Program-made: the position numbers and the translations under genes | Part shown: in pieces, positions 35,099 to 48,339 of the stretch | Position numbering within the stretch: position 1 is the stretch's first letter | How the letters are laid out: every line of letters begins with the position of its first letter | NCBI RefSeq assembly: GCF_002775205.1 | Contig: NC_036454.1 | Span: 15,210,882 to 15,274,881 of the forward strand | Origin: Xiphophorus maculatus | Lineage: Eukaryota > Chordata > Actinopteri > Cyprinodontiformes > Poeciliidae | DNA: 64,000 bases | Direction: 5' to 3' | The notes under the pieces: model-generated | What the model was told of the DNA's origin: nothing | The model's input: only the letters and a program-made list of their open reading frames with translations | Database searches by the model: none

Positions 35099-37599
35099 AA
35101 ATGTTTGATAAAGCAGATTTTTCTGGCTTCATATACCCTCAACTGGTAAACTGCAGTAGAGTTTTATAAAAGTCATCATTACAAAGCAGAATTTTTTTCT
35201 TTTATTTTTGCTTTCACATTTAGCCAGCAATGGCAGGCTTAGGTCCAGATGGCAAGCTGTTGCATAATTTAGGAGTACCACCTTAAACTCTTCAGACATG
35301 TGGGGTATTTTTCTCTGTTGTGTGTTTTGGAAGTCCACAAACATAAAAAGAGTTTTTCCAAACCACCATACAAATAAGTACTGATTATAAAGACTATTAT
35401 TAATCTCCTTTTAATTATGGAGATCTATCCACTTTTTTCCCTCGACATAATCCTTGCAGCTATAATGATCTCAACAATGACCAAACTTTTAGTGCATCAA
35501 GTATCTACTTTGTACTTTATGGACAAAGAACAGAATCAAGGGAAACTGCTAGTCATTGCCAGTGGCTCAGCACAGTGTAAGGTTCTAGCAGTTTTACTGA
35601 ATGACTTTGCATTTCTGATGCAGGACAGACCTGTTCTTTTTAACAGTCATAATGAACAAAAGCCTATAGCGTTAAACACCACAGTGCACGTCGATGACAT
35701 TTATTTAGACCTCTTTAAGACACCAAATCTCAGTATTATTCTCTAATATTAGTCTTCTGCATATGCCTGAAGTAGCATCACGCTGTTCTAAGACCTCTGT
35801 AGTTTAAAATAAACTAATCACAGGATCACAGATTAAACTGGAAAAAAAAATTCAAACCACAGAGGTGGGGAGCCTTTTTCTTTGTCTTTTCCATGAAGAC
35901 AGGTTTGCATATTTCATCAAACAATTCACACTTTGAGACCACTGACACCTTCATAGCTCAGTGATACACATGAAGATGCTTAAAAAACTTGTGAGGTCAG
36001 TTTCACAAGCATTAGGGCAAGTGTGCAAATTATGCTCTACTCTAGGTTTATCTGTCACATAAAATCCAGATTTCAAACATTTGAGTTTGAGCCTGTAATG
36101 GGATATGGGACATATTGTGGACCTCCTAAAGAGTATAAATATGCAATGAATCTGCCTCTATAAGCTGCAAAACAAACAGAAAATGGCTTGATAGATCTAA
36201 AACAGCCTTTTCATTATTTGACCTGAACAGTCACCAGGAAAATGCTTGTTTTCATGATTGTAGTTTTGTTTTTATTTGAGGTCTCTGAGATTCAGATGAA
36301 AATATTCCAAGAGTTTGATTTTTGATCCAGTTCTCTATTGCTTATTTACTCTTCCTTCGCATGGAAAAACCCCACTGCAGAATAACTGCAACATGCTGAC
36401 CTTGATAGATATCATTCCTGATCCCTAAACAAAGTTTAGTAGCGACAAAGGTTTGTTTAAATATTTAGTGTGACGTTATATGTTGAAACGCATCTGCCTT
36501 GCTCTTGCTGTTGTTTTTGGTGGAAATTTCCTTTCCATCTTAGTTGTGTTATTGCTGCTTACAGAGTCTCCATCTGTGGGGGCGGTTAAAGTAGACACTA
36601 TAAAATATGATTATTTTATTGTTTTCCTACTGCAACTTGTGTTGTAGTCCCGTCGATGCAGAGACTGAAAGTGCAAAGTAGACAGTTGTACTGATAGTAA
36701 CAAAGAGTGTTGTAGAACCTTCCATAAGATCATAAGAAGCGGAAGAGCTTTGATCATTTGCTTTATCAAAGTGGCCTCAGTACATTGATAGTGGAACTGT
36801 CATCCATTCAGCAAATTGTTCAAAAGCTGAAGCACTGGCATGTTTTCTTTTTGTTTTATTACACATAATAAAAGTCCTGCGGTGCACTTTTGCATTTTAA
36901 TAACATTAAACTCAATAAACTCTCACCTTCAAGCAAAACTGGATAAACAAAATAATGCCAGTACTTGTGTTCTTAATGTTTCATTTTCACTCAGTCAAAG
37001 TTTATAATAGGGTTTTTATATATATATATATATAATTTGTTTACATTTTCATCTGAAATCCAATATGACAAAATTTATTTCTGAGAAACATAATCTGGGA
37101 TCAGAACAAGATTTAAAGTTTACAGACCACAATCTTGCAATCATGCAGAATTCATCTAGTATTCTGAAGTGTATATGGAAGATGTTGCTTTTAACTCTCA
37201 AATTATAAAGACGAATCAGGGAAGGTCAGTGATAGAAACCTACATTTCTCATTTTCCTCATAACTGATTTATATTCATGAGTGAACAACTGATTTTAACT
37301 CGCAGCTAAGAAACTTATAGAACAACCAGTTTTAACCTTTAAAATGAAAGAGCCTCAGAACAAGTTTCAACTCTGCACCACAATATGCTTTCAGATCATG
37401 AGCACTAAGTTGGTTATGTTGTATAAACAACCAAGAATTTATGCAGTGCCTAAGTAAAGGTCAGCTAATAAAATTAGCAGTGTTGGCTACATATTATGTC
37501 TGTGATTTGAAAAATCCTATATTGTATATTTGCAATAAAAATTGTGAACTGTCATCAAAAGCTTTGTTGTGGGTGTGATTTATTCATTTCTTTTAAACA
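35099..37599. other. Intergenic, cdo1 to cep78; nothing certain
   Basis: An ATG-started plus-strand frame of 109 codons lies at 35417-35746, with no family resemblance that I can see. A short (TA)n tract lies at about 37018-37033. Otherwise AT-rich and unrecognised. Confidence 0.4.
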
Positions 37600-37720
37600 T
37601 TCACCTGTTTGGTCACATTACAAGGAACAACTTTACTGTGTTGTGATTTTATTTATTAGACCAACATGAAGTGATACATAATTTTCAAACTTTGGAGAAT
37701 TACAACTGCAAGGCAACAAC
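37600..37720. mobile_element. Tc1-like terminal fragment
   Basis: tcacattacaaggaacaact, then ttattagaccaacatgaagt, strongly recalls the terminal region of a common fish Tc1-like element in which the transposon ends mention accaacacaaagt. Only one end is present. Confidence 0.4.
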
Positions 37721-38234
37721 TGCACCACCATCCTGCTCTAATCAGATCCATAAAGACCCAAACAATCTATTTGGGTGAAAACAGGGCAGAAGTTGAAGGA
37801 AAAAGCTGGTTAGCAGAGCTGTTTTTGCTCTTTGTTTCTTGTGCAGGAATTATTTTTCTGGTGTTGTGAGGTCACAGTAATGAATGATGCTTGGTCTAAA
37901 AGAACACTATGTTCGACTCTACCCAACAACATCTGTGAAGTTGTTATTGCACTTTTTCTCTGAAATGCCAGATATTTAACAGGGAAATTTGGACATTTTT
38001 GAACGTTTTAAGGAGCCATGGTGGATGTGTCCTCATGATACTGACACAAAACGTAATATTCAAACACAAGCTTAACAATCTGTAAGATGGAAGAAACTAG
38101 CAGCATCAATATTTTAATATTTAGTTTCAGTACGGCTCACAGTATTGGTCACATAAAAAGACAACCTCTTCTAGAAATGCATTATCAAAACAGTTTTTGT
38201 GTTTCAAAATGACTTCAAAAACGCAAAAAGCAAA

Positions 38235-38678
38235 TATTTTAACCAAAAATGTTTATTAAATTGTACAACGCAAGATCCATATCACAATGACCAAACAGAT
38301 ATTTTGAACAGATACAACTAAATTATTTAATTCCAAGAAGAGAAAATAATTAGGCCCACAGAGAAAATAAGGCAATTTTATTAGATTACTGGAACAGTAC
38401 AGATATAAACACTATACTGAGGTAGTGTTGATTCGGAAGCCCAGGGATCTACTCTTACTTTGCTAAATATTTCCAGTCATACACTAAAAATATTTGCAAA
38501 TGTAATACAAACAATATATCTGGTTCACTTCAGTCTCTTAAAAAAAGCAACACTCCTGATATTGTCTTACAAAATTTTTTAAAGGCCACCAGTTTCCACA
38601 CTAATGTTTCAATCAGTACAAAAAAGATAAGTTATAGAAAAGTCTGACAAAGTAGGATTATTACATTTTCATGTAACA
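38235..38678 (-). other. cep78 3' UTR and poly(A) signal
   Basis: On the minus strand AATAAA reads at 38257-38252 (tttatt on plus), about 0.4 kb after the cep78 stop codon. cdo1 and cep78 are therefore tail-to-tail, about 9.2 kb apart. Confidence 0.55.
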
Positions 38679-41600
38679 TCAAAAGAACTTATCTACTGAC
38701 TGACCTCCAAGAGAGCCGATTTGATTCAGAGAGTAAGCTCCTCTCTCCGAACCCTCTGATCCCTCTGACCCCGGCTGACCAAACATCGGCCTCCTATTCC
38801 CACTGCTCACTGACCCCACTGACCCCAGAGACTCTCCCTTGTCACTCATAATCTCGCTGACACTCTCAGGGAAGCCACCGTGGGTGCTGTTGTTCTGAGA
38901 TTCTCCACTGTACATGGAGTTGTTGCTTAAGCCGTTTCCGTGGTAACTGCTGCTTCTGTTGGAGCTAGTTTCCATCCCCTGCCTGCTTGGTTGAGACTGG
39001 AAGGTTTTACCGAAAGGAAAATGGTCAAATGACTTCTGGCTGTGCTCAGAGCCGAAGTCGGGCTGCGTATCAGGCCGAAAATATTGATGCGGCTCCTTCT
39101 CTCCAGGCAGCGCCGGGGCTGCTGCATCTAATCCAGTGTGATTAAAGGTCACATCCACTAATCTGTCTTTATGCAAGGAAGGAGGCCGACTAGTGGGAAA
39201 GAAGGCTGTTGCACCAGGAGGATAGGGTGTCACTCTACCTGCCTGAAATAAAACAAGCAATGAAAGTTTAGACCTAATGAAGATATTGCCATGGTAACAA
39301 AACCGCACCATGTAAGAATTCAGATCCGTCCAGATTGTTTCAACTGGGCCAGTTCACAACAAAATTCATCCTAAGGAACTTCACAACAGCAGCAGATCCG
39401 ATTTATAAACAGAAATAAGATGAAATGCTTCCAAAAATATAAACAGGTTTGAATTCAATTACATACATTCTAATTAGATCCTATTTATATAATGACTTAG
39501 TCAACTTATGTGTAATTTGTCAATAGGTAATAATTTATAGGTCAAGCTACAAACTTAGCATCAATTCCTTGATTATCATAAAATTCTCCTTTTTATATAT
39601 AAAGTCCCTAATATTAACAGTCCACATCTAATAGAATTATGGTTTATCGGCGGATTTTGCTGCCATTAACTTTGTTTTATTTTTTCTACTTTATGAAAGT
39701 ATTTCCATTTCCTGGATGAGGCAATCAGCTGAGTTACTGCTTCCAATAACTTCATGTTCTCTCTGTGTGTTTATGAACTCCATGCTTTTTCTTTGACATG
39801 GAAACTTCTGTGTTTTTTGTTTGTCTGCTCTGTCTTCTCACAGACGTGCTCAGTAGCAGCAGATGGGCGTTCACCCTGCTGCAGATTTAACCAACTATGC
39901 AGTTGCCTGAGCTACCTTACATACCTGTTTACAAATAGGCAGTAAAGAGCGACAGCATTATTTGATAACTAGCACTACATTTTAATGTAAAAAGTTGAAT
40001 ATGAATCTGTTAATATGATTAAAGTATTTAGGTCATGTATTGCTGTGTAATAACATTACACATTATTTGTAATAACAATTAGCGTTTAACTGATTTAAAA
40101 CAATCTGATATTGACATTTTATTGTCTGATTTTCTGGTTTTTAATTTCAAACTGGACTCTGGGGCAGCAACACTCCTGAGGTAGGAGGCACACTCTCAGA
40201 ATCAGTCCAGTTTTGGATCGCATGGTGTGAAAACACACAGTTGGAGGAATGGTGAACCCAAATGGTTTGGGGAATTTAAGTTCATAAATAAAAACATTCC
40301 AGGTTGCATATTTAAAACGCATTTCAACAGAACATTATATATAATTTTAGCATGTTGCAAACATAATTACAGCACGGTAATTAAATAACACAAAGGTTCT
40401 CGCAGTGCTTTTCACCTGTTTCTAATATAAAAGGAATGTGACTCATTTTAAAATAACATGCAACAGTTTTAAGACACGCACCACCCGGTAGCTACTGCTG
40501 CAGATGAAAACATACTGTTCCCAGATCCTCACCAAAGAAGCGTTATGAGACTGTGCTTGAACATCCCTGAACTGGCCTGCGGTTGTTGAGGCGGCACGTT
40601 CCTGCTGTGGTCCCACTGTGGAGGACAGCTGAGGTTTTCCAAGAGGCTGGAAATCGGAGGTGTTGATCCCGGCCATTGATGCCAGCTGACCAAGGCTAAA
40701 CATAAGGAAAGAGATCTGTAGATGCTGAAGATTTCAACAGATGCTTTTATAACCAAGAAGAAAAAAAATACTGCAATACTTGGCTTTCTGTTCTCTGTAA
40801 AACAAAGCTAATAAAGCTAATAATAATCTCAAAGACCACTCCACTGGACACCTGTGTGTTAGAACTGACCTTAAAATGTTTTAGATTTTCAGAGCCATTA
40901 ATGGTAAAATCCCACAAATTTGTACATGATTTTATTTTATTAGTGATACTTTGATAATTCCTCATAGCAAAGAACATAACTCAGTGTGTTTTATATTAAA
41001 CAGATTAATATAATCTGATTAAACTGGATCAGCCTGAGAGCTTACCAGACAGCAACAGAGACCACTGATGTTTGTAAAAGTAAACTGAAGATTAATAAAA
41101 ACCTTCTTTTAGGTCAATCCTATCTGTTGTTGCACCAATCTTTCAGCTTGGCTTAACAATGAACGTAAATAATTACATATATTGTGCATTTGTTTTGCTC
41201 TTCATGATGGACTGACTTTAAAACAGGTTGAATAATATTCAGATTGTCTCTTTCTGGTGATTTTTTTTTAACTAAACCTTTTTTATTAGTCCTTACAATC
41301 TGTCTAGTTTTTAACATTAGTCAGGATTTTAGAATCTGTTATCTCTAGGGCCTCTTTATCATCACAACTCCTTCAAACAATCATCACCTCTGGTAACTGC
41401 ACACATCTGTATTTTTATACTAACCTTCTTCTGTTTGTGTGTTAACATTGTTTGTTTTGTGCATGTGCGTGTTCTACAAATAAAGACTTTTGAATTTTGT
41501 TTTACAACTCCTGCATAATCTGGTGTAGTTCAAAGAAAAACCCACCCTGCATCCTTTAGGAGATCCAGGAAGGCGTGGAACTTATTGAAAGAGTTCTCAA

Positions 41601-44600
41601 TGCTCTCCAGGACTGTCTCGTCTTCAAGAGAGCTGAAAGTCCGAAGTGCTGATCCAGAGCCAGGAGCTCCTAGAGCTTCAGACAGCGAACGGTTGGCATC
41701 ACGAAGATAGCCATTCTCCAACTCGCACTGAGAAGAAATAAAAGATGCCTGCATCTTTGAGAAAATCTGGTAAAGTAATGCAAGAAAATTCTGCATTTCA
41801 AAAATTGTAAAGCATTTTTAAACCAAAACATTATTGAAAATAAAGTCAAAACAGAAGTAACTGAAGTCTTGATTTAAACATCTAACCACCTCCTGGAGCC
41901 TGGACTCTGCTCTTAGTCGAGCCCTGCGCTCCGCTGCCAAACTCAGACGGCACTCCTTTAGCTCCATCTGCAGGGCAAACATATAGACACATTCAACCTG
42001 CAGAGACTCTCAGTAAGACAAATCAGTTACAAAATCATGTGGAATAAAACAACAACGCCCCAGATTCTTTTATTTCTCTAAACAATTATGGTTGCTGACC
42101 TGAATGCGATCATACTGTTGTCCAGTTATTCTGTCCGTGGCTCCAAGAGAAGATGATGTCTGCCCCACTTCCACCACCAATTCTTCATTTTCACTGTCCT
42201 CGACCTCTGAGTTTGACTCCACAGTGACTTCGACTGCCGCCGCACCCTATAGGAGCAAACATAAAGCATGTTTTACAGTGAATCAAAAGATCAGATTTAG
42301 TCCTTAACACTGGATTACTGAAAGGAGTTTGACCAATTTTTTTTAACCGTTCATAATCAAAGGGAACCTCACCTCGAAGCTCTGGTTTATGATGGTAACG
42401 CCAGGAAGACCTCTGAAAGAAAAGCATCAAAGACAAATTAAAGTATCCATTTAATCCTTAAAACGTATTGTAGGATTTATTCTGCTGTTCAAAATTTCGA
42501 CTAGATATAAAACCAAAAACCGTGCACCAAAAGAAAAAAAAAAAAAGACAGATTTCCTCACATCGCCGCACCTTTGGCGTCCAGCTCGTGCAGCCGCACG
42601 CCATGGAATCAAACTGGAGTGAGAAGATAGCTTCTTGGGCTGAGCAACAGCTGAACTCTGACCTACAGAGGTTCCTTTAAGAGAAGTTGTAGGAGTAAAA
42701 GAACCACATCAAAAACTTAAACAAGGACTTAATGCTTTATTTATGTCATCAAATGCACCAACAAGCACAAATCCCTCATTAAACTATTTTATGGATTGTA
42801 AGTGTGAAAGACTCTAAATACCCAAGAGGTCATCTAAATTGGTCATCGGTAATCAAATGGGTTTTTATCAGTAAATAATTTTACCAATTAACTTAATCAC
42901 AGGAATGAACCAAGAAGCTGGTAATTACATATAGGGAAGGTCATGAAACAGAAAATCATCTTCAAGTGTACTTTTACACCTGCCAACAGGGGAAATAAAA
43001 CTAACCAAGAAGAAATTGAACTCAGTTCAGAAAGCTTTTAAGAATAATGAAATGGTCTGTGTGGGTAATACAAAACAGAACTATTTCTCTCATTTAACAT
43101 GACAGGTTGATAAAAGCTAAAATCAGGCCTTTATGAATTGGTAACTTCAACCATTTAAAGTACACGATATCATGCTGGTGTTTGCCTGTTCTCACAAGCA
43201 TGTATTGTTCCTTGGTGAACACAACCAGATTTTTCTAAATATGCGTACACATATACCTTTCCTATATGTTGATCTTCGTCTTACTGTAACGGGTATGACT
43301 CCTCTTTTCGGCCCAGATGCTTTATGTGACTCTGTGCTAGTTGGTTTTATCCAGCAGTACTGCAGTACAACAGGAGAAAATAAATTATCAACTTAAAATA
43401 GTAATTCATACTACAAAACACTGTGAATGCTAATACCACAAAGTGTTACCTCCGATGATTGTCCCTTAGCGATCATTAGTACTTTCTCGATCACAGTTTT
43501 AATTAAAACTTTGTCTGTAAAGGAAAAAAAGTTGGGAGCATGCTCAGTTATTTCTATAACAGAACAACAATTCTGCATCTACAGATGAAGGGCAAAACAA
43601 TGTGTCGTGAAATCTTTAAAAGCTTGAAACGATTTCTACTCAAACCCTGTCGGCTAAATACAAAGGCATTTTCCTTCCACAACATATTTCTTAATACATT
43701 CTTTTTTTTTTAAAAATCCAAATAAATTATATTGAAGGTTGTAACGTGACAAACATTTAAGTGGACGATGGATATGAAGATTTTTGCAGGACTTGTAATT
43801 ATGGACAGTCTTACCAACTAAAGGGTTATTACGGATATCCAACACACACAGAGAGGAATTCGTTTTCAGAGCTTCTAACAAACGACGAGCTCCTTCATTG
43901 GACAGACCACACTTCTGTAGATCCACTGCTGTTCAAGGGACAAAAACCAAAAACCTTTCAGCAAAATCCAATAAACAGGAACTCAAAAAAACTTCAAGTA
44001 CTGTGTTTTTCTTCTTCTTCTGTAATCTACATATCCCAACAAACCTTTAACCCACAGGTCCTCAGTCAGCTCGTGTGCAAGAGCAGCAGCACCGCGATCC
44101 CCAATCAAAGAGTTTCCATTTAAAGTGACGCGACGGAGGCCGCTCATTACATCGAACTGAGGAAGTCGATACCTCAGGGACTCTGCCCATGCAGCGCTGT
44201 GTCTCTGCATCGCCTGGTGCTAAAACAAATACAATGTCCTTTTTTCAGGGCAAATATTTCTCACGTGGATTCTGGACCTACAATAATATGTGGCTACATT
44301 TATCTTAGCTAAAAGCTAGAAGTCAGATTTTACACCTTGATGATATTGGCCATATGCTCCGCTCCTATCCAGGTTAGATTGCATCCAGTAAAATCCACCG
44401 ATCTAATGCTTGTAGAATATTTCACACTTTGGCAAATGACTGAAACAAGATACAACATATTCATGTATAGAATAAATTGAAAGAAAAACATTTCTTTGTG
44501 CTACAAGTAAGAATATACAGCACATACTTTCTAAGCCCTCATCAGAGATGGGACAGTTAGCCAGAGAAAGGTTTTCCACGGAAGAGCTTTGTGCCAAGCC

Positions 44601-45618
44601 CTGGAACCACAGACAAGAAAAACTTAAAATTTCTACTCTTACATGAAACAGGTGTTAAGCTTTTTTTCTAAATGTTTTTTGAAGCACATAAAAATTTGTC
44701 TTTTTCTTTACAATTTGTTCTGGGGACAGAAATCTGCTGCAGGATCTCTGTCAAAGGTAATAATTTGGAAGATTATCCTCATTTCTAAATCACATGATGT
44801 AAATGCTCTAACTTTTACTAAACTCCATGAAGTTAACTAAACCACATGTTCTTGTTGGCGCATTAGTGAACTTAAATATGTTTTTAATAATTTATAGTTT
44901 TGATGCTTTTAATTAATTGAAGCAAAAGCAGAAAAGTTGCCGACCACTGATCAGACCCAATGGAGGCAAAAACGTGTTCTTGTTGTTGATGCAAACAAAT
45001 GTGAAGTGTTGTACCAATATCAATAAGTGAATTAAAAGACGATTAAATTACTGTTGCAGGCTGTGTTTACCTTTGTTAAAGTGATAAGGTCCCTCTCTCT
45101 CAATGGAAGTCCGTGAAGATGAAGAGTCTTGAGGCAGGGAGAGACAGTGAGACACTCTCTCAGAGTCTTACACAGTTTAAATGTCATGTCCTTGGAGCGA
45201 ATGGGGGGGATCTTCCTCCTGCTGCCATACTTACCGTAACTTATATCTGAAATGATTAGTGATTGATGTAAATAAGCAAAACATTTAATGTACAATTGTC
45301 ATTGCTTTAAAGTCTGGATGAATGTGCCCAGTCCACTTTTCATTGGCATTTCTTACCTGAATCTGCAAAAGCTACACCTGCCTGAAATGTGCTGCTTATT
45401 GCAATATGATGCAGGTGCTTGTTGATGGATATAGAGCTGAGAATAGGCGGCCAGTCCACTAATTTCAGCTTGTCTCCGTTAAAGTCCAGCATTCCTTTAT
45501 CTAAGTTTATCTTTACAGCACGGAGAGGAACCGAGTCCTGCTTCGCACATGAAAACTCATAGTATGCCATGAAGTCATGAGGACCCTGCTGTCGAATCTG
45601 AGCACTGCTCTGAACCAT
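38679..45618 (-). CDS. cep78: Centrosomal protein of 78 kDa, complete
   Basis: CEP78 is a centriole/basal-body protein with an N-terminal leucine-rich-repeat part and a C-terminal coiled coil; in man its loss causes cone-rod dystrophy with hearing loss. Coding exons on the minus strand: 45378-45618, 45071-45246, 44528-44600, 44336-44439, 44045-44219, 43815-43928, 43450-43514, 43257-43359, 42572-42662, 42373-42412, 42100-42246, 41890-41967, 41546-41727, 40533-40695, 38679-39242. All phases agree; the total is 771 residues, somewhat longer than human. Matches include [17 protein letters not shown] (exon 1), [35 protein letters not shown] and [15 protein letters not shown] (LRR part, about residues 100-300), [12 protein letters not shown], a charged coiled coil (about 445-510) and [20 protein letters not shown]. 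The final exon (residues 585-771) is Ser/Gly-rich and poorly conserved. The start ATG 45618-45616 follows an acceptor at 45626, so the 5' UTR is probably split. Confidence 0.95.
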
Positions 45619-46548
45619 CTTTGACCTAGAAAACAAAATAAATAAAGGTTTAAAAAGACATGAGATTTTTTTTATTATAGTCTGGAAAAGACCATATGTG
45701 TGAACAGCATGACTTTAAAGAGTAGCAAACACTTTCTACCTCGATTCAAACCAACTTATGATTCGTTTAACATTCATTGTACCAACATGCAGGAACAGTT
45801 TTCTTGAACCAGATCAAAAACACCTGTCATTCTAAAAAGTCAAAATAACAATAATAAACATATAACATCAGGGAAAAGACACAACATAATAAATAAAAAT
45901 AATTTACAAATAAAACCAAAAAGCATAGGTGACTTCATGATCTTGTTGGGTCTGGTTGGGTTTTTATTCAAATATATGTGCAACTAGGTGCATTCTGGGA
46001 CATTTTCTATGCAACGTTGATTACTCTCAATAAACTATAGATTAATAGTAAAAAGTACTAAATACAGAGGTGTACAGAACAGTGTAGGACAAGACAGTGT
46101 CCCCTGCTTATTGTTTACCATTTTAATGTGATATTTTATCATTATTCATCATCAAGTTTATTTGTGTCACACCTTTCAACAACAAGGCCATTCTAAGTGC
46201 TATATGTAATAAAAACGTAACAAGATAGCCGTTCAGTGTTTTATAAATGAACAAAAGTATTTCAAAGTCTATTCTCTGAATTATATGGAGCCAATGTAAG
46301 AACTTTGGAACTGGGGTGATGTGCTCTACTGTCCTAGTTTTATGTTAGGCAATATCTTAAAAGCAAAAAGTATTGCATGCTGATTTTATATTTTTGATTG
46401 AATTGACATTGAAAAAGAACTGTGAATGAAAATAAGAGTAAATACCAAAATGAACCTTTAACAACTTCCACTATTTTTGTTCTAGTATCAAACGATTGTA
46501 AGGAAATATATTTAGGTTCTAGTTTATTTATTTTTATATTGGCTGCAG

Positions 46549-46589
46549 TGTAGTACATGCAGATTAACTGATAATCTGCATGTACTACA
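46549..46589. repeat. Perfect 18-bp hairpin
   Basis: Arms 46549-46566 and 46572-46589 are exact reverse complements (core tagtacatgcagatta) with a 5-nt loop, actga. No surrounding element was recognised. Confidence 0.9.
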
Positions 46590-47051
46590 AGTTTCTGTGT
46601 GTGAGTTTGAAATTGTCAGCAATTTCTGTTTCTAGCTTCAATCTCATTGTATCTTTCAACATGGAAAATTAAGTTATTCAAATTAAAGCAGTTGTGTTAA
46701 TTGCAAAGTTTTTGAGGCTTTGCAGTTAACATTTAAATTTACCTTTGAGTTTTGGAGGGGAGTAATAGACTCTTTAAATTGCCTCATTCAGTAAACGTAA
46801 GAAAATGGTTGGTATTTGCCGAAAGAAAACTGCCATCATGGGTATTAACATATGAACTGACACCAAAATGCGAACCTTTTAAAGACAAATTCAGAATTAA
46901 AAGACTTCATTTAAATTAACTCAAGATAAACAGACAGAGAATTTAACTTGAAGATAATCGTCAACGTTTCCTTTAGTCACGTTAAAAAATATACATCTTT
47001 AAAAGTCTGTAAAGAAAGCTTCAATTCTGCCATCGGTTAGCTAAACTGAGC

Positions 47052-47062
47052 TCCTAGCAACC
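47052..47062 (-). promoter_or_regulatory. RFX (X-box-like) half site near cep78
   Basis: tcctagcaacc on plus (GGTTGCTAGGA on the gene strand) matches the RFX half-site CCTAGCAAC. RFX factors drive ciliary and centriolar genes in animals, so the position by the cep78 5' end makes sense. The full palindromic X-box is not present, and binding is inferred. Confidence 0.45.
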
Positions 47063-47147
47063 ATCTCTATTGTTGACAAGTCCATAAAACTCCTGAATTT
47101 CATGCATTTCTAAGTCATATAAAGTACTTATAAAAAATGAAATATAC

Positions 47148-47300
47148 CTTTTTGTATGTCTGGAGACTCTATCGAAAAGACATAACTCTAGCGTTGTGTT
47201 TAGGCTGGTTTCTTTACCATTTCTACGGTGTGTTTATAACGGTTAATGATGAGCTCAAAAGTGGCGGTGTTGCTCTGTCAGCGCCCACTTCCTCTTCTTC
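47148..47300 (-). promoter_or_regulatory. Candidate cep78 first exon and promoter
   Basis: A donor-like AAAAAG/GTATAT at 47148/47147 on the minus strand could end a non-coding first exon. Upstream, cacttcct at 47286-47293 (AGGAAGTG on the gene strand) is an ETS/GABP-type core. The exon start is not defined. The plus strand shows short ORFs (47137-47364, 47307-47549) of no known family. Confidence 0.4.
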
Positions 47301-48339
47301 TTCTTTATGTCAGTCTCCAAGCAGCAGGTGCTGCCACCTATCGACGCAGATGAAGCTCAGATGATTCAGAAGAAAAGCTTTATTTACTACTGTTGTGTTT
47401 GCCTGAAACCGGCTAATGCAATGGCTTTTAAAACGTGGATCAAATATGATAAAGAACTGAGAAATTGCTTATTATATATCCTTGGAAAAGAAAAGCTAGT
47501 TTTAACAGTTTCTCCGTCCAAATATCTTTTTTATAAGCCCACAGCATAATTGCACTAATGGCTACAAGTTTTTTTTTTTTCTAGTTCAACTGTTTTGCTA
47601 TTAGGCTTAAGTCATTTACGATTTCAAGTCATGGGGTTTTTTTTTGTTGGAAAGTAGAATCCATTTGTATAATGCTGTTTTGAAAAATAGATGAAGATTC
47701 CAAGTTTGTAAATATAATAAACCCTAATTATTTATGTGAAAAAACCTTCAACATCACTTCCAAGAAGTCATTGAGCAAATGGAAACTTGCGAGCTCAGTT
47801 CCATGAACTTTGTGTGAACAGTTCTGATCAATAAGGTCAAGGCTTTGGCTTGTCTCTCGGCTTTCTGTTTGTCTTTCTGCTAAAAATTAGAATTATGTCT
47901 GGTAGTTGTATTCCAAATCTGCAAACATAAATGTTGTATTGAATTAATGCATTTCAATCTCTCTCGCCATCTGTGGGGTGAGGCACTTAGACACAAATGT
48001 TGTTGCCCACCCATTGTTTTAAGCAATTTCACAATTGCTGGTTAGGCATCATAAGATTGAACAACTTACATGTTTTGACCAGCAAAGCACCACTTCCAGC
48101 CTTGACAAACCCTGACAAAATCTCTTCTCATAGCAGATACATTCTCAGGTCAGGAGCTACTGGAATAATTAGGGTTATGGAGATTAGATAGAAACAATAG
48201 AAACAGTGAAAAGAGCTCTTTTTGTAACTTCAGCATCAGACCTTTTTATTCACAAACAGGTCTCTGTTGAAAAAGAAAATTGCCTGTAATTTGATAGTTG
48301 TAGTGCCTAGTTAACTCCCTGAATTGTTATTCTTGTTTT

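Larger units (their letters stand above)
45626..47147 (-). other. Probable cep78 5' UTR intron
   Basis: TTTTGTTTTCTAG at 45638-45626 is a good acceptor 7 bp before the cep78 ATG, and aaaaaggtatat at about 47148 on the minus strand is a possible donor. Contained in it is a perfect 18-bp inverted repeat (46549-46589). Otherwise nothing is recognised. Confidence 0.45.

Noticed and set aside
43761..44123. 120-codon plus-strand frame
   Set aside because: It is the antisense shadow of cep78 exons 5 and 6.
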